Shown in pieces: positions 38,419 through 46,916 of a stretch of 64,000 nt of DNA (within the stretch, counting starts at the first letter, position 1; each line of letters opens with the position of its first letter). Made by a program: the position numbers and the translations under genes. This DNA is from Cellulomonas sp. 73-92. GTDB taxonomy: Bacteria > Actinomycetota > Actinomycetes > Actinomycetales > Cellulomonadaceae. The stretch lies in assembly GCF_001898175.1 (NCBI RefSeq), contig NZ_MKTH01000013.1, positions 355,795 to 419,794 on the forward strand, given 5' to 3'. The notes under the pieces were generated by a model. That model was not told the DNA's origin. It saw only the letters and a program-made list of their open reading frames with translations, and did not search any database.

Positions 38419-39387
38419 ATGACGACGACGACCCCGGCGCTCGGGTCGGTCGAGCACACCCCCGTCCGCGGACCGAGCAGGAGACCCGCCCTCTCGGCCC
38501 GCGGACGGGCGGCGATCGCCGGCCTGACGTTCATCGTCCCCGGGTTCGCGCTGTACGCGCTGATCATCGGCTACCCCGCCGTGCAGGCGCTGCTCATCAG
38601 CCTGCGCGACTACAAGATCACGCCGGGCGCGGTCAGCCCGTGGATCGGCCTGGACAACTACGTCCGGGCGTTCCACGACCCGGTGCTCGGGCGGGCGTTC
38701 GTCAACGCCGCCGTCTACATGCTCGCGACGGTGCCGACGCAGATGCTCATCGGGCTCGGGCTGGCGGTGCTGCTCGACACGGCGCTGCCGGGCCGCACGC
38801 TCTTCCGGGTGCTGTTCTACCTCCCGGTCGTGACCAGCTGGGTCATCGTCTCCCTGCTGTTCCAGTACCTCTTCGCCACCGACCACGGCGTGGTCAACTG
38901 GTTCCTCGTCGACGTGCTGCACGTCGTCGGGCACCCGGTGAACTGGCTGGGGCAACGCTGGACGGCGATGGTCGCGATCAGCGCCCTCGGCGTCTGGAAG
39001 GGCGTCGGCTGGTCGATGCTCATCTTCCTGGCGGCGCTGACCGGCGTCCCGAAGGAGCTGCACGAGGCGGCCGCGCTCGACGGCGCGGGAGCCGGCCGGC
39101 GGTTCCGCCACGTGTCGCTGCCGTTCCTGCGGGGCACCGCGGTGACCGTCCTGATCCTCCTGGTCATCGGGGGGTTCAACGTCTTCACGTCGGTGCTCCT
39201 CATGACCGACGGCGGTCCGCTCGACCAGACGCAGGTGCCGCTGACCTACATGTACAAGCAGGCGTTCAGCTACCTCGACTTCGGGTACGGGTCCGCGATC
39301 TCGTTCCTGCTGACGGGTCTCGTCCTCGTCGTCTCCGGGCTGCAGTACTGGCTCGCGCGGCGGACCGCCGACGGGGGTGCGGCGTGA
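38419..39387 (+). CDS. Sugar ABC transporter permease (MalF/UgpA type)
   Basis: 322 residues with six membrane helices after a polar leader (first helix LTFIVPGFALYALIIGYPAV). The cytoplasmic EAA loop reads ELHEAAALDGAGAGRRFRHV, which contacts the ATPase. IGGFNVFTSVLLMTDGGP is typical of MalF-like sugar permeases. The start is ATG 38419, with AGGA about 10 bases upstream. It pairs with the following permease gene, which it overlaps by 4 bases (GTGA). No ATPase gene is in the operon, so a shared MsiK-type ATPase encoded elsewhere is expected, as in many actinobacterial sugar systems. Confidence 0.94.
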   Translation: MTTTTPALGSVEHTPVRGPSRRPALSARGRAAIAGLTFIVPGFALYALIIGYPAVQALLISLRDYKITPGAVSPWIGLDNYVRAFHDPVLGRAFVNAAVYMLATVPTQMLIGLGLAVLLDTALPGRTLFRVLFYLPVVTSWVIVSLLFQYLFATDHGVVNWFLVDVLHVVGHPVNWLGQRWTAMVAISALGVWKGVGWSMLIFLAALTGVPKELHEAAALDGAGAGRRFRHVSLPFLRGTAVTVLILLVIGGFNVFTSVLLMTDGGPLDQTQVPLTYMYKQAFSYLDFGYGSAISFLLTGLVLVVSGLQYWLARRTADGGAA

Positions 39388-40226
39388 TCGCCGGGGCGCG
39401 GCGGCGGCACGGCGTCGCGGCCGTGCGGTACGCGCTGCTCATCGCTGCGGCCGTGGTCCTGGCACTGCCGTTCGGCTACATGCTGTCGACCTCGCTGAAG
39501 TCGCACACCCTGCTCCTGGAGTACCCGCCGCGGCTCATCCCGAGCCACCCGACCGTGGACAACTACGTCCAGGCATGGAGCGCGAACAACTTCGGCCGGT
39601 ACTTCCTCAACTCGTCGTTCGTCGCCGTCGCGACCACGGCCGGCACGGTGCTGCTGGCCTCGATGATGGCCTACGGCTTCGCGCGGTTCCGGTTCCCGGG
39701 GAAGGGCGTGCTGTTCGGCATGGTGATCGTCGGCCTGACGATCCCGACGATGCTGCTGATCATCCCGCAGTTCCTCCTCGCCAAGAACCTCGGCCTGCTG
39801 GACTCCCTGCCCGGCCTCATCCCGTTCTACGTCGGCACGCAGGTCGCGTTCTCGACCTTCCTGCTGCGGGCGTTCTTCGAGCAGATCCCGGGCGAGCTCG
39901 ACGAGGCGATGACGATCGACGGGGGCGGCGCGTGGCGCCGCTACTGGAACCTCGCCGTGCCGCTCTCGCGCCCGGCGCTGGCGACGTGCGCGATCTTCAC
40001 CTTCCTCGGCAGCTGGGACGAGTTCGTCTGGGCGCTGACCGTCATCAACGACGAGTCCAAGCGGACGCTGCCGATCGGCATCGCCCTGTTCCACGGGCAG
40101 CACGGGACCTCCTGGGGTCTCGTGTTCGCGGCGTCGCTGATCGCCGTCGTGCCGGTGATCGTCGTCTACGTCGTCTTCCAGCGTCACCTCGTCACGGGCC
40201 TGACCAGCGGAGCGCTCAAGAGCTGA
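39384..40226 (+). CDS. Sugar ABC transporter permease (MalG/UgpE type)
   Basis: 280 residues with six membrane helices. The first is YALLIAAAVVLALPFGYMLS, and ASMMAYGFARFRFPGKG and LIPFYVGTQVAFSTFLLRAF are typical of MalG-like partners. The EAA loop is ELDEAMTIDGGGAWRRYWNL. The conserved FLGSWDEFVWAL near the end lines the translocation path. The GTG start overlaps the previous permease. It forms the heterodimer with the MalF-type subunit in the cytoplasmic membrane. It is followed 57 bases later by the GH66-like enzyme on the same strand. Confidence 0.94.
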   Translation: MIAGARRRHGVAAVRYALLIAAAVVLALPFGYMLSTSLKSHTLLLEYPPRLIPSHPTVDNYVQAWSANNFGRYFLNSSFVAVATTAGTVLLASMMAYGFARFRFPGKGVLFGMVIVGLTIPTMLLIIPQFLLAKNLGLLDSLPGLIPFYVGTQVAFSTFLLRAFFEQIPGELDEAMTIDGGGAWRRYWNLAVPLSRPALATCAIFTFLGSWDEFVWALTVINDESKRTLPIGIALFHGQHGTSWGLVFAASLIAVVPVIVVYVVFQRHLVTGLTSGALKS

Positions 40227-40283
40227 CCGCCGGGCCACCCCGTCCCACCCCAACCGACCAGCGCCCACCAGGTGCAGGAGCCC

Positions 40284-41897
40284 ATGCCTTCCCAGCCGCT
40301 CATCCCCCTCCTCCCGACCCGGAGCCGGTACTCGACCGGTGCGGACGTCGAGATCGAGGTCCGCACCGCCGGACCCGGCCGCCTGGTGGTGCGCCACCTC
40401 GGCGCCGTCGTCGGCACGGCGGACGCCGCCGGTCCCGGCACGGTCAGCCTCGGCGCGCTGGCCGCGGGCGGGTACGGGGTCGACCTCGAGACCGCCGACG
40501 GGACGCCGGTCGCCCGCACCGCGGTCCTGGTGACCGACGAGCCGCGGGGCCGGATGCGCTACGGCTTCGTCGCCTCCTACGCACCCGACAAGGACGTCGC
40601 CGCCGTCGTCGACCTGGCCCGTCGGCTGCACCTCGACGCCGTTCAGCTCTACGACTGGGCGTACCGCCACGCCGACCTGATGGGCGGCGGCGAGACCTAC
40701 GCCGACCCGCTCGGCCAGCCGATCGCCCTGGACACCGTGCGCCGGCTGGCGGCCGGGCTCGCCGCGGCGGGCACGGACGCGCTCGGCTACGCCGCCGTCT
40801 ACGGCGTGGGGAGCGAGGAGTGGCCGGCGTGGTCGCACCGCGCCCTGCTGCGCGCCGACGGTGAGGCGTGGTCGCTCGGCGACTTCCTGACGCTCGTCGA
40901 CCCCGGGGCGCCGGACTGGCAGGAGCACCTCGTCGGCGACCTGCGGGCCGCCGTGGCGGCGGTGGGGCTGCACGGCTTCCACCTCGACCAGTACGGCTAC
41001 CCGCGGTGGGCGGGGCTGGTCGGCGGCGGCGCCGTCGACCTGAGCCGGTCGTTCCGCGCGCTGATCGAGGCCGTGCGGACCGGGCTCCCCGACGCCCGGC
41101 TCGTGTTCAACAACGTCAACGACTTCCCGACGCGGGCCACCGCGGACGCCCCGCAGGACGCGGTCTACATCGAGGTGTGGCCGCCGCACACGACGCTGGG
41201 ATCGCTCGCCCGGCTCGTCGAGCGCGCCCGTGCCGCCCGCGACGGGCGGCCGGTCGTCATCGCCGCCTACCAGCACGTGTACGAGGTGGCGCCGCGCTCG
41301 GAGGCGGACCTCTCGACGTCGTTCACCATGGCGACCCTGTTCTCGCACGGCGCCACCCAGCTGCTCGCGGGCGAGCAGGGCAACCTGCTGGTCGACCCGT
41401 ACTACGTGCGGAACCGCCCGGCCGAGCCGGAGACGCTCGCGCTCCTGCAGCGCTGGTACGACTTCCTCGTCGAGCATGACGAGCTGCTCATGGCGCCCGG
41501 CGCGGCCGACGTCAGCGGTGCGTGGGTGGGCGCCTACAACGACGCGCTGGACGTGAGGTTCGCGGCCGCACCGACGACCGACGGCCCCACGCCCGGCGGC
41601 GTGTGGCGGCGCGTGGTGCAGGTGGGCGAGCTCCTCGTCGTGCACCTCATCAACCTCGCTGGGCAGGCGGACACCGAGTGGGACGCGCCGCGCGCGGTGC
41701 CGGCGGACCCGGGTGCCGGCACCCTCCGCGTCAAGCGCGCGGGGTCGGCGGTCCCCGTGGTGCGGGTGGCGGATCCCGACCGCGGCGGCCACCTGACCGA
41801 CGTCGCCGTCGAGCTGGACGGCGAGGACGCCGTCGCCGTGCTCCCGCCGCCGCACGTGTGGCAGACCGTCGTCGTCGACCTGCGGGGCCGGCGATGA
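40284..41897 (+). CDS. GH66-like glycoside hydrolase (dextranase / cycloisomaltooligosaccharide type)
   Basis: 537 residues. After an N-terminal beta-sandwich (1-95), a TIM barrel starts at RMRYGFVASYAP. GH66-type landmarks are LHLDAVQLYDWAYRHADLM, GFHLDQYGYPR (probable nucleophile Asp) and AVYIEVWPPH (probable acid/base Glu), then a C-terminal beta domain. GH66 enzymes cut alpha-1,6-glucans (dextran) or make cyclic isomalto-oligosaccharides. There is no signal peptide, so it probably acts inside the cell on imported oligomers. The ATG 40284 follows AGGAG closely; GTG 40272 is an alternative. The stop overlaps the GH13 start. Family call is from motif memory. Confidence 0.75.
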   Translation: MPSQPLIPLLPTRSRYSTGADVEIEVRTAGPGRLVVRHLGAVVGTADAAGPGTVSLGALAAGGYGVDLETADGTPVARTAVLVTDEPRGRMRYGFVASYAPDKDVAAVVDLARRLHLDAVQLYDWAYRHADLMGGGETYADPLGQPIALDTVRRLAAGLAAAGTDALGYAAVYGVGSEEWPAWSHRALLRADGEAWSLGDFLTLVDPGAPDWQEHLVGDLRAAVAAVGLHGFHLDQYGYPRWAGLVGGGAVDLSRSFRALIEAVRTGLPDARLVFNNVNDFPTRATADAPQDAVYIEVWPPHTTLGSLARLVERARAARDGRPVVIAAYQHVYEVAPRSEADLSTSFTMATLFSHGATQLLAGEQGNLLVDPYYVRNRPAEPETLALLQRWYDFLVEHDELLMAPGAADVSGAWVGAYNDALDVRFAAAPTTDGPTPGGVWRRVVQVGELLVVHLINLAGQADTEWDAPRAVPADPGAGTLRVKRAGSAVPVVRVADPDRGGHLTDVAVELDGEDAVAVLPPPHVWQTVVVDLRGRR

Positions 41898-43585
41898 GCC
41901 GGCCGTGGTGGCGCTCGGCCGTCGTCTACCAGGTGTACCCGCGCAGCTTCGCCGACTCGGACGGCGACGGGATCGGTGACCTGCGCGGCGTCGTCTCAAG
42001 GCTCGACCACCTCGCGGCCCTGGGTGTCGACGCGGTGTGGCTCTCGCCCGTGTATCGCTCGCCGCACGCCGACAACGGCTACGACATCAGCGACTACCAG
42101 GACGTCGACCCGATGTTCGGCACGCTGGCGGACCTCGACGAGCTCATCGCGGAGGCCCACCGGCGGGGCATCCGGATCGTCCTCGACCTCGTCGTCAACC
42201 ACACGTCCGACGAGCACCCCTGGTTCGTCGCGTCCCGCTCGTCGGCCGACGACCCGAAGCGGGACTGGTACTGGTGGCGGCCGGCGCGACCCGGGGCGAC
42301 GCCGGGCGAGCCCGGCGCCGAGCCGACCAACTGGTCGTCGTTCTTCTCGGGGCCCACGTGGACGTGGGACGAGGCCACGGGCGAGTACTACCTGCACCTG
42401 TTCGCGACGAAGCAGCCGGACCTCAACTGGGAGAACCCCCAGGTGCGCGAGGCGGTGCACGCGATGATGCGCTGGTGGCTCGACCGCGGGATCGACGGGT
42501 TCCGCATGGACGTCATCAACTTCATCGCCAAGGACCCCGACCTGCCGGACGGGCCGGTGCCGCCGGGTGCGAGCCTCGGCGACGGGTTCGCGCACTACGC
42601 CACCCGGCCGCGCGTGCACGAGCTGCTCGCCGAGATGCGCCGCGAGGTGTTCGACGGCGCGGGCCGCGAGCTGATGACGGTGGGCGAGATGCCCGGCGTC
42701 ACCCGAGAGGAGGCCCGCCTGTTCACCGACCCGGCGCGCGGGGAGCTCGACATGGTGTTCCAGTTCGAGCACGTCTCGCTCGACCAGGGCCAGACGAAGT
42801 TCGACCCGGTGCCGCTGGCACTGCCGCGCCTCAAGGCGAACCTCGCCGCGTGGCAGGAGGGGCTGGGCGCCGTCGGCTGGAACAGCCTCTACTGGTCCAA
42901 CCACGACCAGCCGCGGGCGGTGTCCCGCTTCGGCGACGACGTGCGATGGTGGCGGGAGTCGGCCACCGCCCTGGCCACGGTGCTGCACCTGCACCGGGGA
43001 ACGCCCTTCGTCTACCAGGGCGAGGAGCTCGGGATGACGAACGCCCCCTGGCCGGACGTCGACGCGATGCGCGACATCGAGGCGCGCAACTTCTACGCCG
43101 AGGCGGTGGCGTGCGGCGCCGACCGGGACCGCACGCTCGCGGGGCTGCGGAACCGCAGCCGCGACAACGCACGCACGCCCATGCAGTGGGACGCCGGGCC
43201 AGGCGCCGGCTTCACCGACGGCACGCCGTGGCTGCCGGTCAACCCGAACCACGTGTGGCTCAACGCCGCCTCGCAGGTGGGGGTCCCCGGATCGGTGTTC
43301 GAGCACTACCGGGCGCTCATCGCGTTGCGGCACGACGACCCCGTCGTGGTGGACGGGGACTTCACCCTCCTGCTGCCCGACGACCCCGCGGTCTGGGCGT
43401 TCACGCGCACTCTCGCCGGCCGGCCGCCGCTGCTGGTCGCCGCCAACTGCTCGGGCGAGGAGCGCGACGTCCGGACCCTGCTCGCCGGCCTGGCCGGCGC
43501 CGAGCTGGTGCTCGGCAACCTGGAAGGCGCCGTGGCCGGCGTGCTGCGTCCGTGGGAGGCGCAAGTGCTGCGCCTGGCCGGGTAG
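41894..43585 (+). CDS. GH13 alpha-glucosidase, probably oligo-1,6-glucosidase
   Basis: 563-residue cytoplasmic alpha-amylase-family enzyme that releases glucose from the non-reducing end. Conserved regions are DLVVNHTSDEHPWF (region I), GFRMDVINF with nucleophile Asp206 (II), VGEMPGV with acid/base Glu265 (III) and WSNHDQPR with Asp338 (IV). A valine follows the nucleophile; in this subfamily Val there goes with alpha-1,6 and Thr or Ala with alpha-1,4 preference. That agrees with the GH66-like neighbour, and together the two enzymes would reduce dextran oligomers to glucose. The ATG overlaps the previous stop by 4 bases. Last gene of the sugar operon. Confidence 0.93.
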   Translation: MSRPWWRSAVVYQVYPRSFADSDGDGIGDLRGVVSRLDHLAALGVDAVWLSPVYRSPHADNGYDISDYQDVDPMFGTLADLDELIAEAHRRGIRIVLDLVVNHTSDEHPWFVASRSSADDPKRDWYWWRPARPGATPGEPGAEPTNWSSFFSGPTWTWDEATGEYYLHLFATKQPDLNWENPQVREAVHAMMRWWLDRGIDGFRMDVINFIAKDPDLPDGPVPPGASLGDGFAHYATRPRVHELLAEMRREVFDGAGRELMTVGEMPGVTREEARLFTDPARGELDMVFQFEHVSLDQGQTKFDPVPLALPRLKANLAAWQEGLGAVGWNSLYWSNHDQPRAVSRFGDDVRWWRESATALATVLHLHRGTPFVYQGEELGMTNAPWPDVDAMRDIEARNFYAEAVACGADRDRTLAGLRNRSRDNARTPMQWDAGPGAGFTDGTPWLPVNPNHVWLNAASQVGVPGSVFEHYRALIALRHDDPVVVDGDFTLLLPDDPAVWAFTRTLAGRPPLLVAANCSGEERDVRTLLAGLAGAELVLGNLEGAVAGVLRPWEAQVLRLAG

Positions 43586-43588
43586 CGC

Positions 43589-44317
43589 TCAGTCCGGGCG
43601 GATGCCGCCGTCCAGCAGCACCACCTGGCCGGTGAGGTAGGCGTTCGACAGCAGGGCCAGGGCCAGGGACGTCGCCTCCTCGAGGCGCCCGAGCCGGCCG
43701 ATCGGCGGCAGCGTGACGTCCGGGATCGCGGCGACCATGTCGGTGCCCCCGATGAGCGCCGGCGCGATGGCGTTCGCGGTGACGCCCGCCGCGACCGTCC
43801 GGGACGCGATCGCGTGGACCAGCCCGTGCAGGCCCGCCTTCGACGCGGCGTAGTGCGGGCCGATCCGGCCGCCGGTGTACGCCGCGATCGACGAGACGAA
43901 GAGGATCCGGCCGAACCCGCGGGCCGTCATCCCCGGCAGCGCGGCCTGCGCCAGGAGCCACGGCGCGGTGAGGTTGACCGTCAGCGCGTCCTGCCACACG
44001 TCGAGCGCCAGGTCCAGGCCGTGCACCGCCCCGACGCCGGCAGCGGGGACGAGCACGTCGAGCGAGCCGTGGTCCTTCTCGACCGAGGCGACGAGCGCCG
44101 GCAGCGAGGCCAGGTCGCGCATGTCCGCCACGCGCACGTCGAGGCGGGCGCGCAGCTCGTCGGGCACCGCCGCCAGGCGTGCGGGGTGGGGATCGCGGGC
44201 GGTGGCGACCACGGTCGCGCCCGCGTCCAGCAGGGCGACGACGAGCGCCGACCCGATGCCACCGCCGGCGCCGGTCACCAGAGCGGTGCGCCCGACGAAG
44301 TCCGCTGAGCCGGTCAT
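43589..44317 (-). CDS. Short-chain dehydrogenase/reductase (SDR)
   Basis: 242-residue NAD(P)-dependent oxidoreductase of unknown substrate. The Rossmann start is ALVTGAGGGIGSALV, VPAAGVGAVHG stands for the NNAG motif, catalytic Ser is in VSSIAAY and Tyr-x-x-x-Lys is HYAASKAGL. It ends TGQVVLLDGGIRPD like FabG-class enzymes. The ATG at 44317 has GGAGG 5 bases before it; 37 upstream in-frame codons cross an inverted repeat and are not used. It is convergent with the GH13 gene, three bases apart, and could belong functionally to sugar metabolism, but nothing proves it. Confidence 0.9.
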   Translation of the reverse strand: MTGSADFVGRTALVTGAGGGIGSALVVALLDAGATVVATARDPHPARLAAVPDELRARLDVRVADMRDLASLPALVASVEKDHGSLDVLVPAAGVGAVHGLDLALDVWQDALTVNLTAPWLLAQAALPGMTARGFGRILFVSSIAAYTGGRIGPHYAASKAGLHGLVHAIASRTVAAGVTANAIAPALIGGTDMVAAIPDVTLPPIGRLGRLEEATSLALALLSNAYLTGQVVLLDGGIRPD

Positions 44318-44364
44318 GCGGTCCTCCACTCTCCGTGCGTCGGGATCCGCCCGCGGCGCCTTGT

Positions 44365-44403
44365 GGGTGGACGTGCAGACGCCATCCGCCTGCACGTCCA
44401 CCC
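44365..44403. promoter_or_regulatory. Perfect 14-bp inverted repeat between divergent genes
   Basis: GGGTGGACGTGCAG (44365-44378) and CTGCACGTCCACCC (44390-44403) are exact reverse complements with an 11-base spacer. The repeat lies 48 bases before the SDR start in the 325-base gap to the DUF4129 gene. The remainder of the gap (44404-44642) is GC-rich and shows no recognised element. Operator or structured leader of the SDR transcript. Confidence 0.55.
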
Positions 44404-44642
44404 GATGCCCCGGTGGTCCGCGCACCATGGTCGCTCACGCTGGCGACGACCCCGGGTCGGCGGGCCGGGAGCACAGTGCTCCGCCGCGAGCCCGGTGCGC
44501 GCCGCTCGGACTCCGGGCCGGCGGCTCGGCCCTCCTTGCTCGGACAGCCGGGGCCGCCGCGCAGTCGCGCCCTGCTCGGAGCCCGGGGACGTCGTCGCCG
44601 AGCCCGCCACCGGGTGCCGGGCCGCTGGCTAGGCTCGCCAGC

Positions 44643-45386
44643 GTGGCGACGGGGCGGGGCACGACGACGGGGCGGCGCGAGCTGCTCGTCGTGCTGCTCG
44701 CCGGGATCGTCGTGCTCGTCACCGTCCTCGCCGGGCCGCTGGTGCCGCGGTGGCACGACGCGCCGAGCTGGCTCGCGTTCGACGGCGTGCTGCCGACACC
44801 GCCGCCCGGGCCGACGCTGCCGCCCTCGACCGGGACCGCGCAGGACTCCCTGCAGGCGCCGGCGTGGGTGACGCAGACCGTCCGGTGGCTGGTGCTCGCG
44901 ACGCTCGCGGTCCTCGTGTTCCTGCTGCTGCGCTTCCTGTACCGCCTGGTCCAGCAGCGACTGGGCTCGGTCGACACCGGCGGCCCCGGCGACGAGCCCG
45001 CCGGCGGGGCCGTGCTGGACGCGCTCGACGACGTGACGCAGGCGGCGCTCCAGGAGGGCTACCTCGACGCCGGCCGCGCGCTGCGGGACGAGCTGCCGCC
45101 GGGGGATGCCGTCATCGCGGCGTGGCTGGCGCTCGAGCACGCCGCCGGCCGCGGTGGCGTGGAGCGCGAGCCGGCGGCGACGGCGACCGAGTTCACGCTC
45201 GCGCTGCTCGACCGGACGCCCGCCGACCCGGCCGCTGCGCGGACGCTGCTGCGGCTGTACCACCGGGCCCGGTTCAGCGACCACGAGATCCGGCCCGGCG
45301 ACGTCGCCGCGGCCCGGGCGGCGCTCGGCGTCCTCGCCGCGGCACTTCCACGGCCGGCGGGCACGACGAGGGAGGCCGCGTCGTGA
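44643..45386 (+). CDS. DUF4129 membrane protein
   Basis: 247 residues. Two membrane helices are visible (ELLVVLLAGIVVLVTVLAGP and VRWLVLATLAVLVFLLLRFL) around a short extracytoplasmic Pro-rich loop. The C-terminal DUF4129 domain has QEGYLDAGRALRDEL, ATEFTLALLDRTPADPAAAR and LLRLYHRARFSDHEI. DUF4129 proteins often carry a transglutaminase domain; here only the DUF4129 part exists. They accompany MoxR and DUF58 genes, as here, in a complex thought to mature membrane-linked proteins. The start is GTG 44643. The stop overlaps the 23-codon micro-ORF by 4 bases. Confidence 0.85.
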   Translation: MATGRGTTTGRRELLVVLLAGIVVLVTVLAGPLVPRWHDAPSWLAFDGVLPTPPPGPTLPPSTGTAQDSLQAPAWVTQTVRWLVLATLAVLVFLLLRFLYRLVQQRLGSVDTGGPGDEPAGGAVLDALDDVTQAALQEGYLDAGRALRDELPPGDAVIAAWLALEHAAGRGGVEREPAATATEFTLALLDRTPADPAAARTLLRLYHRARFSDHEIRPGDVAAARAALGVLAAALPRPAGTTREAAS

Positions 45387-45454
45387 GCCAGGCCCCGCGG
45401 GTCGTCGTCCCGCCGGCCGTCGCCGCCGCTCCGTCGCGGCGGGTGAGCACGTGA
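45383..45454 (+). CDS. Micro-ORF of 23 codons between DUF4129 and the next gene
   Basis: It reads MSQAPRVVVPPAVAAAPSRR then VST. The GTG start overlaps the DUF4129 stop (GTGA) and is preceded by GGAGG at 45371-45375, a good ribosome site at 7 bases. Its own stop again overlaps the next GTG start (GTGA). Both junctions therefore look like genuine coupled starts. The peptide is Pro/Ala/Val-rich, without a membrane segment or known motif. It may be a translated linker that delivers ribosomes to the next gene, or the remnant of a longer gene. Confidence 0.45.
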   Translation: MSQAPRVVVPPAVAAAPSRRVST

Positions 45455-45951
45455 GCCGCGTGTGGCGCGTGGTCGTCGCTGCGCTCGTCGTCGCCGGCCT
45501 GGCGCGGCTGCTGCTGCTCGACTGGCTGGGCGCCACCGCCGTGGCGTTCGTCGTCGTCGCGTTCGGGCTCGCGGTGCAGCGCCTCGGTGCCGTCACCGAG
45601 CCGCTGCGCTGGCTGCCGGAGCGCCCGCAGCGGGCGGGCGAGCGCCGTGAGGCCCTCATGCTGACGTGGGCGCTCGCCGGCCACGAGGGCCGGGTGGGCA
45701 GGCGCGCGCTCCAGCAGGTGCAGCGCATCGGCGCCCATCGGCTCGCCCGGCACGGCCTCGACCTGGCGTCGCCCGCCGACGACGCGGCGCTGCGGGCCCT
45801 CGTCGGGCCGCGCGCCCTCGCCACGCTGCGCTGCGAGCGCGAGCCGTGGCCGCGCCTGAGCGACGTCGACCACACGGTGATCGTGCTCGACCGCCTCGGC
45901 CCCGGCCAGCCGGCCCGGGCCACCACCTCCTCGAGGAGCAACCCGAGATGA
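45451..45951 (+). CDS. Membrane protein of the MoxR operon, unknown
   Basis: 166 residues. Two membrane helices lie at the start (VVVAALVVAGLARLLLLDWL and AVAFVVVAFGLAVQRL), followed by about 100 cytoplasmic residues with EALMLTWALAGHEGRVGRRA and RIGAHRLARHGLDLASPADD. No catalytic motif is recognised. In many actinobacteria a DUF4350 gene occupies this position; the sequence does not look like DUF4350, so it may be a lineage-specific replacement. Both GTG start and TGA stop overlap neighbours by 4 bases, so it is translated within the DUF4129-MoxR-DUF58 operon. Confidence 0.75.
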   Translation: MSRVWRVVVAALVVAGLARLLLLDWLGATAVAFVVVAFGLAVQRLGAVTEPLRWLPERPQRAGERREALMLTWALAGHEGRVGRRALQQVQRIGAHRLARHGLDLASPADDAALRALVGPRALATLRCEREPWPRLSDVDHTVIVLDRLGPGQPARATTSSRSNPR

Positions 45952-46916
45952 GCACTCCCCTGCCGGTCCCCGAGGTCGCGGCCCATGGCCGGGCCGTGCT
46001 CGACGAGGTCGGCACCGTCGTCGTTGGCATGCGTGACCCGCTGCGGCTCGCGCTGGCCGCGCTGCTCGCCGGCGGGCACGTGCTGTTCGAGGACGTGCCG
46101 GGCCTCGGCAAGACGCTGGCCGCCCGGTCGCTGGCCGCCGCGCTCGGCCTCGACTTCCGGCGGGTGCAGTGCACGCCGGACCTGCTGCCGAGCGACATCA
46201 CGGGCTCGTCGGTGTTCGACCCGGGCACCGCGAGCTTCGAGTTCCGGCCGGGCCCGGTGTTCACCGGCCTGCTGCTGGCCGACGAGATCAACCGAACGGC
46301 GCCCAAGACGCAGTCGGCCCTGCTGGAGGCGATGGCCGAGCGCCAGGTGACGGTCGACGGCTCGACGCACAAGCTCGCCGACCCGTTCTTCGTGGTCGCG
46401 ACGTCCAACCCTGTGGAGTACGAGGGGACGTACCCGCTGCCGGAGGCGCAGCTCGACCGGTTCATGGTGCGGCTCGCGATCGGCTACCCCACGGCCGACG
46501 CCGAGGTGGACGTGCTCGCCCGCCGGCTCGCCCGGCGCACCGAGTGGGCGCCGGTGAACCGGGTGGTCGACGCCGGCACGCTGCGGGCGATGCAGGCGGG
46601 CGTCGAGGCGGTCGCCGTCGACCACGACGTGCTCCGCTACTGCGTGGACCTGGCCGCCGCCACGCGGTCGCACCCGGCCGTCGAGGTCGGCGCGTCACCG
46701 CGCGGCTCGCAGGCGCTCATGCTCGTCGGGCGGGCCCTGGCGGTGCTCGACGGGCGCGACTTCGTGCTCCCGGAGGACGTCAAGCAGGTCGCGGTCGCGG
46801 CGCTGGCGCACCGGCTGTCGCTCACGCCGCAGGCGTGGGCCACCGGCACCCTGCCGCAGGCGGTGGTGCGCGACGTGCTCGAGCACGTCCCGGGGCCGAC
46901 GACCGCCCGTGGCTGA
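45948..46916 (+). CDS. MoxR-family AAA+ ATPase
   Basis: 322-residue chaperone-like ATPase. Walker A is VPGLGKTLAAR within a conserved FEDVPGLGKT segment, Walker B is LLLADEINRTAPKTQSALLE, sensor 1 lies in FVVATSNPVEYEGTYPLPEA and the arginine finger region in QLDRFMVR. The C-terminal helical lid includes ASPRGSQALMLVGRAL. MoxR ATPases act with VWA or DUF58 proteins to assemble or activate membrane complexes. ATG 45948 overlaps the upstream stop, and its stop overlaps the DUF58 GTG by 8 bases. Cytoplasmic hexamer expected. Confidence 0.95.
   Translation: MSTPLPVPEVAAHGRAVLDEVGTVVVGMRDPLRLALAALLAGGHVLFEDVPGLGKTLAARSLAAALGLDFRRVQCTPDLLPSDITGSSVFDPGTASFEFRPGPVFTGLLLADEINRTAPKTQSALLEAMAERQVTVDGSTHKLADPFFVVATSNPVEYEGTYPLPEAQLDRFMVRLAIGYPTADAEVDVLARRLARRTEWAPVNRVVDAGTLRAMQAGVEAVAVDHDVLRYCVDLAAATRSHPAVEVGASPRGSQALMLVGRALAVLDGRDFVLPEDVKQVAVAALAHRLSLTPQAWATGTLPQAVVRDVLEHVPGPTTARG

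Noticed and set aside
43589..44428. Long form of the SDR (279 residues)
   Set aside because: The extra N-terminus is translated from a perfect inverted repeat and the ATG at 44317 has a good ribosome site and the usual SDR beginning.
43401..46673. 1090-codon minus-strand frame from the GH13 gene to the MoxR gene
   Set aside because: It spans real genes on both strands, including the SDR read in another frame; no domain.
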